In this document: positions 46,314 to 55,139 of the stretch, piece by piece | How the letters are laid out: the number at the start of each line of letters is the position of its first letter | Position numbering within the stretch: the first letter of the stretch is position 1 | DNA from: CBDBES01 sp965204465 | GTDB taxonomy: Bacteria; Spirochaetota; Leptospiria; Turneriellales; CBDBES01 | Length of the DNA: 64,000 bases | Assembly (NCBI GenBank): GCA_965204465.1 | Contig: CBDBES010000002.1 | Location: 1,054,001-1,118,000, forward strand | Reading direction: 5' to 3' | Position numbers and translations under genes: made by a program | Notes under the pieces: model-generated | The model's input: only the letters and a program-made list of their open reading frames with translations | Told to the model about the DNA's origin: nothing | Database searches by the model: none

Positions 46314-46760
46314 TTATGCTCTATTTTTTCCATAAAATGACCTATGGGGGTCTACTAAAAATTTATCTCGAATACTCTCTCTACCCAAAAGCATTTGGAT
46401 ACCCATCTCATCCCGATTGGTCAGGTTCAGTTCAATAGGCCATCTATCTCCCATAAACTCTATAGTGGTTTGTATAACTGGACGGAGTTCAGTCTGCCCA
46501 TTAGAGCTTTTTATTTTTCTATGTTCCAATACACGGCATCGGCATTGAATTGGTTCTTTCTTATTTTTCTTTCTGGAATGCACAACAAACTCTACATATT
46601 CATTTTTATTTTCTTTAATACAATTTATATCCAATGCATGAAGTGATGACGACCTGGCTCCTGTATCGACTTTAGCTTTGATTTTAGGTATCTCAAGCTC
46701 TGGCAGAGCAACCCATTCTCTCCAGCCTACAATTTTATATTTATCTTTTCTATTATTCAT
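46314..46760 (-). CDS. RimB-like retropepsin-fold protease
   Basis: The 148-residue protein has the VGWREWVALPEL start and the aspartic-protease-like motif KVDTGARSSSLHA of COG4067 (annotated as ATP-dependent zinc protease; RimB in Pseudomonas). MLLGRESIRDKFLVDPHRSF is the conserved C terminus. In Pseudomonas RimB removes glutamates that RimK adds to ribosomal protein S6. Here it precedes the RimK-like gene by 12 bases, so the operon order is rimB-rimK-astE-like. Confidence 0.88.
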   Translation of the reverse strand: MNNRKDKYKIVGWREWVALPELEIPKIKAKVDTGARSSSLHALDINCIKENKNEYVEFVVHSRKKNKKEPIQCRCRVLEHRKIKSSNGQTELRPVIQTTIEFMGDRWPIELNLTNRDEMGIQMLLGRESIRDKFLVDPHRSFYGKNRA

Positions 46761-46969
46761 CTGTTTTAAATTGATTGTTTTATCTTACATCATAGATTTG
46801 ATATTTTATTCTCTTAATAAAATTGTATAAAGTATGCTGGCATTGAATGCCCCGTTGCCTAACAATTTATCTAAGGCTGAAGATATAGTGATCTTTGTAT
46901 AATTTTCAATACAAAAAAATCTTGTCAAGTTAAAAAAAAAGAAAGAAAGAATAACTATTTTTGGAATAA

Positions 46970-47203
46970 GAGCCTGTGCGCCAACTTAAAAGCATTTACA
47001 TTTTTGATTTTTTTATTTTTATGTCCCATGAACAATAGATTTGCACAAAGCGATAGAGATCAACTTATGATGTTTTCCCGTACTCTGGGAGATAATCTTG
47101 ATAAGAATCACGAAATTTATGCATTTGTTAAGCTTTTGGATACAATTGACATGAATCCTTTTCTATAGAGATATTCACATGAGGGGGGTAAAGCATATCA
47201 TCC
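46970..47203 (+). mobile_element. Left-end remnant of a DUF772-type IS
   Basis: It starts with GAGCCTGTGCGCCAAC, the same end as the element at 49808-50508 but in opposite orientation. A deletion of about 90 bases separates the end from the transposase start. It stops at 47196-47203, where TATCATCC is shared by the IS and the methyltransferase fragment that follows. Confidence 0.8.
47028..47203 (+). pseudogene. 5' fragment of a DUF772 transposase
   Basis: It encodes MNNRFAQSDRDQLMMFSRTL and then IYAFVKLLDTIDMNPFL, followed by a TAG and the continuing RYSHEGGKAYHP. The same TAG is present in the copy at 49930-50369, so the parent element was already interrupted. It is joined to methyltransferase sequence at the 8-base microhomology. 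Confidence 0.75.
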
Positions 47204-47664
47204 ATGCACCTTATGTGAAGCATATCCAGGCAATTGATATATCATCTAAAATGATTGAAATTGCCCAGAGTAAAGTTGACGCAAAAAATATCAAAAATAT
47301 TACTTTTAAACGCTTGACCATTGATGAATTCAGCGTTTCTGATCGAACCTTCGATGCTGTGTTGGGACTCAGTATTTTACACTTGCTTAGCAATAAAGAA
47401 GAAGTGATCGCCAGGGTTTATAAAATGCTCAAAATTGGTGGTGTTTTCGTTTCCAGTACAGCATGCATAGGAGATACAATTTATAAGAATTTTTTTAAAA
47501 TTATCGCACCAATTGGAAATTTTTTTGGTTTGATCCCTCTTGTTAAGGTCTTCACCAAAAAAGAATTGGAAAACAGCTTGACCAATGCTGGTTTTAAGAT
47601 TGAATATCAATGGCAACCAGGCAAAAATGAAGCAGTATTTATTGTGGCAAAAAAAATGAAGTAA
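47196..47664 (+). pseudogene. Methyltransferase fragment (inverted copy, N terminus lost)
   Basis: From IIHAPYVKHIQAID on, this is identical to the C-terminal 155 residues of the 43226 methyltransferase. It lacks motif I (FGCGTG), so it cannot bind SAM normally. A chimeric ATG (47179) from the IS remnant would allow translation. Confidence 0.85.
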
Positions 47665-47810
47665 TATCCATCATCTAAAGGATCGAAAATTCAAGATTGG
47701 CATACCATTCCACTCTTAATGCATAACCTCCCTAAGAAGAAAAAATTATATTGATCCGCTACGGCACCACAGACTTGTATAGAGCATCATTTTCATCCCC
47801 CACCATATAG
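47196..47810. repeat. Right arm of the large inverted duplication
   Basis: It is the inverted copy of 43080-43694. The arms flank about 3.5 kb holding the start of the full methyltransferase gene, the RimB-RimK-AstE-like operon and the IS remnant. Recombination between them could invert that block. Confidence 0.85.
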
Positions 47811-49690
47811 AGAGTGTTGCCTATGGCGGCAAGGTCTTGGGGGGAGCTTTCACTAACACCAAATAGGGTAGCACTTCCTACCCTTGTGGCTACGCCTGTG
47901 GTGGTATTCACAGTGTAGAGAGCAGCATTGGACCCCCCCACCATATAGAGAGTGTTGTCTATGGCGGCCAGGCCTTGGGGGGAGCCTTCTCTAACGCCAA
48001 ATTGGGTAGCACTTCCTACCTGTGTGGCTATGCCTGTGGTGGTATTCAGAGTGTAGAGAGCATCAGTCCAAAACCCCACCATATAGAGAGTGTTGCCTAT
48101 GGTGGCCAGGCCTTGGGGGGAGCCTTCACTAACACCAAATAGGGTAGCACTTCCTACCCTTGTGGCTACGCCTGTGGTGGTATTCACAGTGTAGAGAGCA
48201 GCATTGGACCCCCCCACCATATAGAGAGTGTTGTCTATGGCGGCCAGGCCTTGGGGAAGATTTTCATCAACGCCAAAGCCGTCAGTGCTTCCTACCCTTG
48301 TGGCTATGCCTGTGGTGGTATCCACAGTGTATAGAACATCATTTTCATCCCCCGCCATATAGAGAGTGTTGCCTATGGCGCCCAGGCCTGTGGGATCGTT
48401 TTCATGAAGAAAGACGCCAAATTGCTTAGCACTTCCTACCTTTGTGGCTACGCCTGTGGTGGTATCCACAGTGTAGAGAGCATCATTGTTATTCCCCACC
48501 ATATAGAGAATACTGCCTATGGTGGCCAGGCCTCTGGGATTGTTTTCACTAACGCCAAATTGGGTAGCACTTTCTACCCTTGTGGCTATGCCTGTGGTGG
48601 TATCCACAGTGTAGAGAGCATCATTGTTACCCCCCACCATATAGAGAGTGTTGCCTATGGCGGCCAGGCCTTGGGGTTCGCCTTCACTAACACCAAATAG
48701 GGTAGCACTTCCTACCCTTGTGGCTACGCCTGTGGTGGTATCCACAGTGTAGAGAACATCATTGTTGTTCCCCACCATATAGAGAGTACTGCCTATGGCG
48801 GCCAGGCCTTTGCTGGAGAATTCACTAACGCCAAATTGGGTAGCACTTCCTACCCTTGTGGCTACGCCTGTGGTGGTATCCACAGTGTATAGAACATCAT
48901 TTATCTCCCCCACCATATAGAGAATACTACCTATGGCGGCCAGGCCTCTGGGAAAGAATTCACCAACGCCAAATTGGGTAGCACTTCCTACCCTTGTGGC
49001 TACGCCTGTGGTGGTATCCACAGTGTAGAGAGCAGCATTGGAACCCCCCGCCATATAGAGAGTACTGCCTATGACTGCCAGGCCTTGGGGGAATTTTTCA
49101 TTAACACCACCGAAGCTACCAATAGTAATAAATTCACCAGGAGTGTTCACACAGGTGGTGCCTATTCCCACGTCACCGCTTAGACCATACCTAAGGTCGC
49201 ATTCCATACAGGCCATTGTATTGGCTGTGGTTGTCATTCCCATTATCGGAGTACCATTTGTACAGATATAGGGGACTTCCATCTCACAGGTAGTGCCTAT
49301 TCCCGCGTCACCGCTTAGAGCATACCCGGTGTCGCATTCCATACAGGCCATTGTATTGGCTGTGGTTGTCATTCCCATTATCGGAGTACCATTTGTACAG
49401 ATATAGGGGACTTCCATCTCACAGGTAGTGCCTATTCCCGCGTCACCGCTTAGAGCATACCCGGTGTCGCATTCCATACAGGCCATTGTATTGGCTGTTG
49501 CTGCCATTCCGTTTATGGGAGTGCCGTTTTCACAGATATAGGGCATTGACATGCCACCATTGCCGTTATTATTGTCATTGCCGTTATCATTGTCATCGCC
49601 ACAAGAGATAGTCAAACCGATTATCACTATCGCCACTATCATAAGGGCTTTAGTGATCCCTCTTTTGCGTCTCATCATTTCTCTCATCAT
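47759..49690 (-). CDS. Lipoprotein with Cys modules and propeller-like repeats
   Basis: The 643-residue product has a lipoprotein signal ending GLTISC (Cys30) and an Asn/Asp/Gly linker. Three near-identical Cys modules follow (YICxNGTPIxGM, TANTMACMECD, GYALSGDAGIGTTC; about 50-165). Then come about ten repeats of 41-43 residues (FGVSE..PQGLAAIGNTLYMVGGNNDALYTVDTTTGVATRVGSAT), which should form one or more beta-propellers. The repeats are very similar at DNA level, so their number can change. AGGAGG precedes the ATG. It is probably surface-exposed; the ligand is unknown. Confidence 0.82.
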   Translation of the reverse strand: MMREMMRRKRGITKALMIVAIVIIGLTISCGDDNDNGNDNNNGNGGMSMPYICENGTPINGMAATANTMACMECDTGYALSGDAGIGTTCEMEVPYICTNGTPIMGMTTTANTMACMECDTGYALSGDAGIGTTCEMEVPYICTNGTPIMGMTTTANTMACMECDLRYGLSGDVGIGTTCVNTPGEFITIGSFGGVNEKFPQGLAVIGSTLYMAGGSNAALYTVDTTTGVATRVGSATQFGVGEFFPRGLAAIGSILYMVGEINDVLYTVDTTTGVATRVGSATQFGVSEFSSKGLAAIGSTLYMVGNNNDVLYTVDTTTGVATRVGSATLFGVSEGEPQGLAAIGNTLYMVGGNNDALYTVDTTTGIATRVESATQFGVSENNPRGLATIGSILYMVGNNNDALYTVDTTTGVATKVGSAKQFGVFLHENDPTGLGAIGNTLYMAGDENDVLYTVDTTTGIATRVGSTDGFGVDENLPQGLAAIDNTLYMVGGSNAALYTVNTTTGVATRVGSATLFGVSEGSPQGLATIGNTLYMVGFWTDALYTLNTTTGIATQVGSATQFGVREGSPQGLAAIDNTLYMVGGSNAALYTVNTTTGVATRVGSATLFGVSESSPQDLAAIGNTLYMVGDENDALYKSVVP

Positions 49691-49807
49691 GATCCTCCTT
49701 AAAGATAAGTATTAGCGGATACTGTCATCAGAGAAGAGAGATTGTAAAATATTATTTTTCAGAGGATACAATAACCAATGCCGTTAGGCTGTACTTTGTA
49801 CACATAT

Positions 49808-50508
49808 GAGCCTGTGCCTCAACACAGAAGAATAATTTACTACATTGTAATCTATATCGTATTTTTTGTTCCCGAAGGTTTTTTGATATTTTTTCTCGAA
49901 AATACGAAATAATTTCCTAATTTCCTGATCTATACAAGCTGTTCCCGTATCATTTTGCTAAAATTAAAGGCTATTGCAGCGATTTTTACCTCTATTCTCT
50001 TTCCTACATTTCTTTCTACCTGGGACAATATCGGAACCAATTGCTTTAAATCATTTTCTGCATTACCTTCCGCAATATCAATCGCTACAATATAACCTTC
50101 AGAGCATCGTTTTCTTCACAAGCCTTTTGAAGTTCTCTGCTACTTCTCCAACCACGATGAAAACCATAGAGTAAAACTCCTAACATTAAAGAAGGATGAT
50201 ATGCTTTACCCCCCTCATGTGAATATCTCTATAGAAAAGGATTCATGTCAATTGTATCCAAAAGCTTAACAAATGCATAAATTTCGTGATTCTTATCAAG
50301 ATTATCGCCCAGAGTACGGGAAAACATCATAAGTTGGTCTCTATCGCTTTGTGCAAATCTATTGTTCATGGGACATAAAAATAAAAAACAACCTCTGGTA
50401 AAGGACGCTTAGAGAATAAAAATTTTACTTATTTAAAAAAGCTGAACTGGGGATTTTATACTCGTTCTTTTCAAAAATGTAAATGTTTTTAAGTTGGCGC
50501 ACAGGCTC
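49808..50508 (-). mobile_element. Internally deleted DUF772-type IS (about 0.7 kb)
   Basis: The inverted ends are GAGCCTGTGCCTCAAC (left) and GAGCCTGTGCGCCAAC (right, read inward). It keeps the first and last parts of a transposase on the minus strand with the middle missing, so it would need a helper to move. The 30-base repeat shared with 239-268 lies just outside its left end, at 49773-49802. The gap 49691-50607 contains nothing else that I can name. Confidence 0.8.
49930..50369 (-). pseudogene. DUF772 transposase with large internal deletion
   Basis: The frame reads from MNNRFAQSDRDQ through RYSHEGGKAYHPSLMLGVLL and GFHRGWRSSRELQKACEEND. It then shifts to IDIAEGNAENDLKQLVPILS and ends FNFSKMIREQLV. 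A stop after MNPFL, a frame change and the missing catalytic centre show that it is dead. Confidence 0.8.
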
Positions 50509-50610
50509 TGTATATGGTTGCCTAAAAATATGAAAAAAAAGAGTTTACAAAGACTCTTGTTAGTATTAAATTAATAAATCTTTTATTTTGTTTTATAGGA
50601 GTATAATTTG

Positions 50611-51843
50611 ATGAATATTGTAAAATATATTTTATTTTTAAGTCATATCTTTTTTTTCGCATACTGTTCTGATACAAACTCTGGTATAGACCCTGGTACA
50701 AGAACTGACATGGGCTCTAATATTGGCGGCAATGGGCCGACTATCGTTGCGGCTAGCCTTTCATCTCATACTTGCGCTATTTTGAGAGGTAAAGCGTTGT
50801 GCTGGGGAAATGGAGGGCATGGCAGGCTGGGCAATGGGGCTAGTAGTAATCAGAATAGACCTGTGCAGGTAATGGGTCTTGAAAGCGGAGTTACAGCAAT
50901 CGCGGTAGGAAGTGAATATAGCTGTGCGGTAGTAAATGGCAATGCAATGTGTTGGGGAAATAAAAACTCTGGCAGGCTTGGTAATGGGGATAGACTAGGC
51001 ACCCAGACAAGCCCCACAAATGTAGCAACGGCCACGGATTCTAATACAGACCTTAGCGGGGTGACTGGAATCTGGGCAAAGGGAAGTCATACCTGTGCTC
51101 TTCTATCCAATAGTTTTGCTATGTGCTGGGGAAGCGCTGGAGAAGGAGAGACTGGCAGTGCTTTTATCATTAATGCCGCCAACCAAAGCGCAACATTACT
51201 ATTTCCAACGCCGGTAATAACCCGTCAGATGGGGAGTAAGGCCACAAAGATATCGGCAGGTGCAAGACATACCTGTTCAATGTCAGCCGGAAGCGGTGAG
51301 ATGTGGTGTTGGGGAAATCGAAATGGCGGAGTACTAGGTGATGGAAGCCGTGCGGGAATACAGCCCACCCCCGTAAGAGTGTTTGAAAGCGGGGTTACAG
51401 ATATTTCAGCAGGGAGCGGGCATACTTGCGCGGTGGTAAATGGCGGGGCCATGTGCTGGGGAGATGATTTTGACGGCAGGCTGGGCAATGGAACAGGCGG
51501 CGATCTGACCAGGCCCGGACAGGTAGAAGGTCTTGACAGCGGAGTCACAGCCATTTCAGCGGGAAGAAACCATACCTGCGCAGTGGTGAATGGCGGGGCC
51601 ATGTGCTGGGGAAGAGGGTTTGATAGTCAGCTTGGAAACAATTCTAAGAACGTCCAGTCCGCTCCCGCACAGGTAATGGGTCTTGACAGCGGAGTTACAT
51701 CTATTTCGGCGGGGGGCAAGCATACTTGTGCGGTAGTAGAAGGCATAATAAAATGCTGGGGGACGGGAGGGGATGGACAGCTTGGGAATGGAAGTAACAG
51801 CGATTCTTTGGTTCCGGTGAATGTGGATATAAGCGGCTTCTAA
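50611..51843 (+). CDS. RCC1-repeat lipoprotein
   Basis: The 410-residue product has a lipoprotein signal ending FFFAYC (Cys19 from ATG 50611). About seven RCC1-type repeats follow, each with SxGxxHTCAVVNGGAMCWGxxxxGRLGNG and two cysteines. This should fold as a seven-bladed RCC1 propeller stabilised by disulfides outside the cytoplasm. RCC1 is best known as a eukaryotic nuclear exchange factor. Bacterial secreted versions are common, and their partners are mostly unknown. AGGAG lies nine bases upstream of the ATG. GC content is higher than in neighbouring genes. Confidence 0.85.
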   Translation: MNIVKYILFLSHIFFFAYCSDTNSGIDPGTRTDMGSNIGGNGPTIVAASLSSHTCAILRGKALCWGNGGHGRLGNGASSNQNRPVQVMGLESGVTAIAVGSEYSCAVVNGNAMCWGNKNSGRLGNGDRLGTQTSPTNVATATDSNTDLSGVTGIWAKGSHTCALLSNSFAMCWGSAGEGETGSAFIINAANQSATLLFPTPVITRQMGSKATKISAGARHTCSMSAGSGEMWCWGNRNGGVLGDGSRAGIQPTPVRVFESGVTDISAGSGHTCAVVNGGAMCWGDDFDGRLGNGTGGDLTRPGQVEGLDSGVTAISAGRNHTCAVVNGGAMCWGRGFDSQLGNNSKNVQSAPAQVMGLDSGVTSISAGGKHTCAVVEGIIKCWGTGGDGQLGNGSNSDSLVPVNVDISGF

Positions 51844-52029
51844 ACAAAGCTAAAATAATATAGATTTCCTCCTAATTCTTTTTAAAAAAACTTATTAAGA
51901 AGTCCGTAGCCTTTTTTAATGGATCAGGGTTCTTGTTACTTCTTCTGCGCTATACTTTCTATAGTTGAATCCTTTACTTAATTTTGATATACTGAACTTT
52001 AGAGAAACCGCCCTTTCAATCTTAAAGAA

Positions 52030-52112
52030 TCCAGATAGTCATTGGCACTCTCTTTTTCCTAATTGAAATCCTGCTATTTCCCGGGGAAACCAACAAGCAG
52101 TGTAAGATATGT
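52030..52112. repeat. Diverged IS481-like end (gap 51844-52161)
   Basis: CCAGATAGTC...CCGGGGAAACCAACAAGCAGTGTAAGATATG follows the same order as the right end of the IS481 element (12250-12341): AGGTAGTC, CTGGGGATCTAACAAG and AGTGTAAGATATG. No transposase is visible nearby, so it is a solo end or a MITE-like relic. I see nothing else in this gap. Confidence 0.5.
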
Positions 52113-52161
52113 ATTCACCACTCTGTACATAAAAGTATTTATATTATTAAAAATCTACAGA

Positions 52162-52189
52162 TTGACACCACATTTTGATCATTAAATAT
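52162..52189 (+). promoter_or_regulatory. Probable promoter of yebC
   Basis: TTGACA at 52162-52167 is followed after 16 bases by AAATAT (52184-52189). This overlaps ATG 52188, which argues that translation starts at ATG 52212 instead. Confidence 0.5.
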
Positions 52190-52211
52190 GCCTAAATCAG
52201 GGGAAGATATT

Positions 52212-52946
52212 ATGTCTGGTCACTCTAAATGGGCAAATATAAAACATAAAAAACAAGCAACAGATATCCGCAAGGGCAAAATATTTAGTAAGGTTGCCAA
52301 AGAAATCATTGTTGCTGTCAAATCAGGCGGCATTAGTGAAGACCAAAACCCACGTTTAAAAACGGCTATCTTAAAAGCTCGTCAGGTGAATATGCCTAAA
52401 GAGAATATTGATAGGGCTATTCAAAAGGGTGCCGGAAAGTCTGACCTTGAAAACTACGAAGAATTGATATATGAAGGATATGCTCCCTATGGTGTGGCTG
52501 TTATTGTGAAAGTAACAACCGATAAAGTATCCCGTACTCTTCCCGAAATTAAGAATATTTTTACAAAATCAGGAGGTAGATTAGCCGAAACGGGTTCAGT
52601 AACCTATTTATTTGAAGAAAAGGGAGTTATTATTGTAGAGAAAGATGAAGAAGCTCCTTTTTCTGGAAAATTACTTGATTGTATTATAGAAGCAGGTGCA
52701 GAAGATATTCAAGAAGAAAATAATTTACTTCTGATCTATACAGAAAAAAAGAAATTTCATGAAGTATTACAAGAGATCAATCTCATTGTTTCAGAAGAGA
52801 ATTATGAAATAGTAGAATCAAATCTGCAATATTTATCAAAAAATCCAATTTCTATTAACGAAAAAGAGGAAAATACGATCAAAAAAATGCTGAAGGAACT
52901 AGATGATCATGATGACGTACAAAATGTTTATTATAATCTTTCATAA
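52212..52946 (+). CDS. yebC: YebC/PmpR-family protein
   Basis: The 244-residue protein begins with the family signature MSGHSKWANIKHKKQATDIRKGKIFSK and contains ARQVNMPKENIDRAIQKG, YEGYAPYGVAVIVKV and the RTLPEIKNIFTKSGG stretch. Members act as transcription regulators or as translation factors that relieve ribosome stalling. GGGGAAGA precedes the ATG. It is followed by ruvC, a common arrangement. Confidence 0.95.
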   Translation: MSGHSKWANIKHKKQATDIRKGKIFSKVAKEIIVAVKSGGISEDQNPRLKTAILKARQVNMPKENIDRAIQKGAGKSDLENYEELIYEGYAPYGVAVIVKVTTDKVSRTLPEIKNIFTKSGGRLAETGSVTYLFEEKGVIIVEKDEEAPFSGKLLDCIIEAGAEDIQEENNLLLIYTEKKKFHEVLQEINLIVSEENYEIVESNLQYLSKNPISINEKEENTIKKMLKELDDHDDVQNVYYNLS

Positions 52947-53035
52947 TTACATCAAACGACTCAAATTTGATCTGGCTGAATTCATGTTTTGGCTCAAGAA
53001 CTATTTTATGGAACAGGACTTGTATTTTTCTTAAA

Positions 53036-53533
53036 ATGTATTTTCTTGGCCTGGATCCTGGGTACGCACGTTTAGGGTATGGTATCATAAAAGCTTCTAT
53101 GAATATGGTCCAACCCTCTGTTTTTCGTTATGGCATTATTGAAACTCATCCTGGAGTTTCTGATGGAAAAAGACTTGTTAAAATTAACCATCAATTAAAT
53201 GAATTAATGAATAAAATAAAGATCAAATATTGTGCTGTTGAAGAGATTTTTCTGCGTAAGAATCTTACTACAGGGATCAAACTTGCTCAGGTAAAGGGGG
53301 TTATATTATTAGTGCTGGCCCAAAGAAATATATCCGTTACTTCTGTGTCTCCTACAAGTGTAAAGAAAATGCTTACGGGAAATGGTGCTGCCAATAAAAA
53401 ACAGATGCAAAATATGATCGTTAAGATATTGAATTTAAAAGATATCCCCAAACCAGACGATGCTACCGATGCACTGGCTTTATCCCTATGCTCCTGGTTG
53501 AGATATCGTTCCGGGGAAACAATGGAAAATTAA
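53036..53533 (+). CDS. ruvC: Holliday junction resolvase RuvC
   Basis: The 165-residue nuclease starts MYFLGLDPGYARLGYG (first catalytic Asp) and has CAVEEIFLRKN (Glu), then PDDATDALALSLC (last two acids). Start ATG 53036 gives the normal length; an open frame extends upstream but adds only unconserved residues. RuvC cuts Holliday junctions made during recombination. ruvA and ruvB are not adjacent in this window. Confidence 0.95.
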   Translation: MYFLGLDPGYARLGYGIIKASMNMVQPSVFRYGIIETHPGVSDGKRLVKINHQLNELMNKIKIKYCAVEEIFLRKNLTTGIKLAQVKGVILLVLAQRNISVTSVSPTSVKKMLTGNGAANKKQMQNMIVKILNLKDIPKPDDATDALALSLCSWLRYRSGETMEN

Positions 53534-53544
53534 GCTGGCATACA

Positions 53545-54267
53545 ATGTATCAGGAAAGTAATTTACGTAGTTTTACAAAAGCGGCCTCTAATCGATTCAC
53601 CAATAGTCTTGCCACCGTTGCTCTAGTGTATTTATTTACAGATCAACTTGAAGCCGCTTTGCAGGTTGGTCTTACGGAAATCGTCGTTAAATTCGCCCTC
53701 TTCTATGCCCATGAGCGTGTATGGAATAATATTAATTTTGGAAAGAAGCAGAGAGAACCTTTTATATTATGGTTTACGGGCCTTCCTTTTAGCGGTAAAA
53801 AAGTATTAGCTGATATTATATATGAGCGTTTAAAGAAAAAAGGAATCAAAATACAAAGATTGGACGGGGATGATGTGAAGACTCTATTCCCTTTGGGTGG
53901 ATTTACCAGAAAAGAAAGAGATGCATATTTAAAGAGAATGGGCTATTTTGCTAGCATATTGGAAAAAAATGGCGTTACTGTGATTGCTTCTTTTATTTCA
54001 CCCTTTATTGAGAGTAGAAAATATAATCGAGACATATCTCAAAATTATATAGAAGTTTATGTCTCTACCCCTATCGAAGAATGCAAAAAAAATGATGAAT
54101 GGGGCTTGTATAAAAAAGCCGAAAGAAATGAAATTCGTAATTTTATTGGAGTGCATGAAAAATACGAGGTTCCCGTAAAGCCTGAAGTTACAGTAGATTT
54201 ATCAAAAAACCCACCATCCGAGGCTGTTAAATCAATTATGAAACATTTATATAAAAAATTAATTTAG
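53545..54267 (+). CDS. DUF2061 membrane domain fused to an APS-kinase-like domain
   Basis: The 240-residue product has an N-terminal DUF2061 part (about 1-68; SFTKAASNRFTNSLATVAL and VGLTEIVVKFALFYAHERVWNNINFG) with two hydrophobic segments. It is joined to an adenylylsulfate-kinase-like domain (RLDGDDVKTLFP, GVTVIASFISPFIESR, GLYKKAERNEIRNFIGVHEKYEVP). The P-loop is GLPFSGKK (79-86), ending in Lys where APS kinases have Ser or Thr. Start ATG 53545 avoids overlapping ruvC. No other sulfate-assimilation gene is nearby, so activity and substrate are uncertain. Confidence 0.8.
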   Translation: MYQESNLRSFTKAASNRFTNSLATVALVYLFTDQLEAALQVGLTEIVVKFALFYAHERVWNNINFGKKQREPFILWFTGLPFSGKKVLADIIYERLKKKGIKIQRLDGDDVKTLFPLGGFTRKERDAYLKRMGYFASILEKNGVTVIASFISPFIESRKYNRDISQNYIEVYVSTPIEECKKNDEWGLYKKAERNEIRNFIGVHEKYEVPVKPEVTVDLSKNPPSEAVKSIMKHLYKKLI

Positions 54268-54273
54268 GCTGTG

Positions 54274-54627
54274 CTAAATAATTTTTTTTACATCTTCAGG
54301 AGGACGCCCCAGAACAGCTCTTTGACCTTTTATTATGATCGGGCGCTCGATCAAAATAGGATTTTCATGTAAATGTTTCAATAATACATCATCACTAAGG
54401 TCTTTATTTTTTAAGCCAAGTTCTTTATATAGCGGCTCCGACTTACGAAAAATATCTCTAGGCCTTTTACCCATTTTTCTAAGGACTTCTGAGAGTTCTT
54501 CTGCAGAAGGGGGAGACTCTAAATAATAATGAATTTCTGGTTCTATATTTTTTTCTTTTAAAATTTGAAGGGCTTCTCTACTCTTTCTACATTTAGGATT
54601 GTAATAAATTTCTACCTTAGAGCTCAT
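54274..54627 (-). CDS. arsC: ArsC-family arsenate reductase (glutaredoxin type)
   Basis: The 117-residue thioredoxin-fold protein has YNPKCRKSREAL with the active Cys, the RPIIIKGQRAVLGRP stretch with the conserved Arg, and ESPPSAEELSEVLRKMG. This fits the ArsC (not Spx) branch. It lies alone, convergent with the gene before. The 191-base gap up to rpsF contains no clear gene. Confidence 0.9.
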   Translation of the reverse strand: MSSKVEIYYNPKCRKSREALQILKEKNIEPEIHYYLESPPSAEELSEVLRKMGKRPRDIFRKSEPLYKELGLKNKDLSDDVLLKHLHENPILIERPIIIKGQRAVLGRPPEDVKKII

Positions 54628-54819
54628 ATTAAATTTTTATTCATTTTTTTAGTCATATATCATATCAAAAGTATCTTGTCAACCAATTTTCTATTTACAA
54701 TTGTAAGACTCTTTTATCTTACAGGTAACGGCGAAAAAAATATGATCCAGTATTCAGATATAAAAAATGCTTGCTGTTTGGTTCGTCTTTCAAAATATGG
54801 ATTTAATTTCTAAATTTTT

Positions 54820-55137
54820 ATGGCCAAGAGCATACAAGATACTAAACTGAAAGATTATGAAATGATACTCATACTAAAGGATACTCCTAAAGATGGTCTT
54901 TCTACTATATGGGAAGAAATTGAAAATTCCTTGAAAAAAAGAAAAGTCGAAAATATAAGCAAAGAAGATTGGGGGCCCCGGAAATTATATCATCCCCCAA
55001 AAGAAAATGAAACAGGCATTTTTCATTTTGTTCAATTTAAAGCAAATGGCTCTGAAATAAGCAAGATCAACCAAGATTTTAAGATGAACAACAATATATT
55101 AAAGTCGCTGATCTGTAAAACCAAAGCAGTTAAATAA
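54820..55137 (+). CDS. rpsF: 30S ribosomal protein S6
   Basis: The 105-residue protein has the S6 pattern: KDYEMILILKDTP, RKLYHPPKENETGIFHFVQFKA and a final LKSLICKTKAVK. S6 binds 16S rRNA with S18. The C terminus is short and lacks the Glu-rich tail that RimK modifies in E. coli, which makes S6 a less obvious target for the RimK-like ligase here. It leads the rpsF-ssb-rplI-dnaB operon. Confidence 0.93.
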   Translation: MAKSIQDTKLKDYEMILILKDTPKDGLSTIWEEIENSLKKRKVENISKEDWGPRKLYHPPKENETGIFHFVQFKANGSEISKINQDFKMNNNILKSLICKTKAVK

Positions 55138-55139
55138 TT

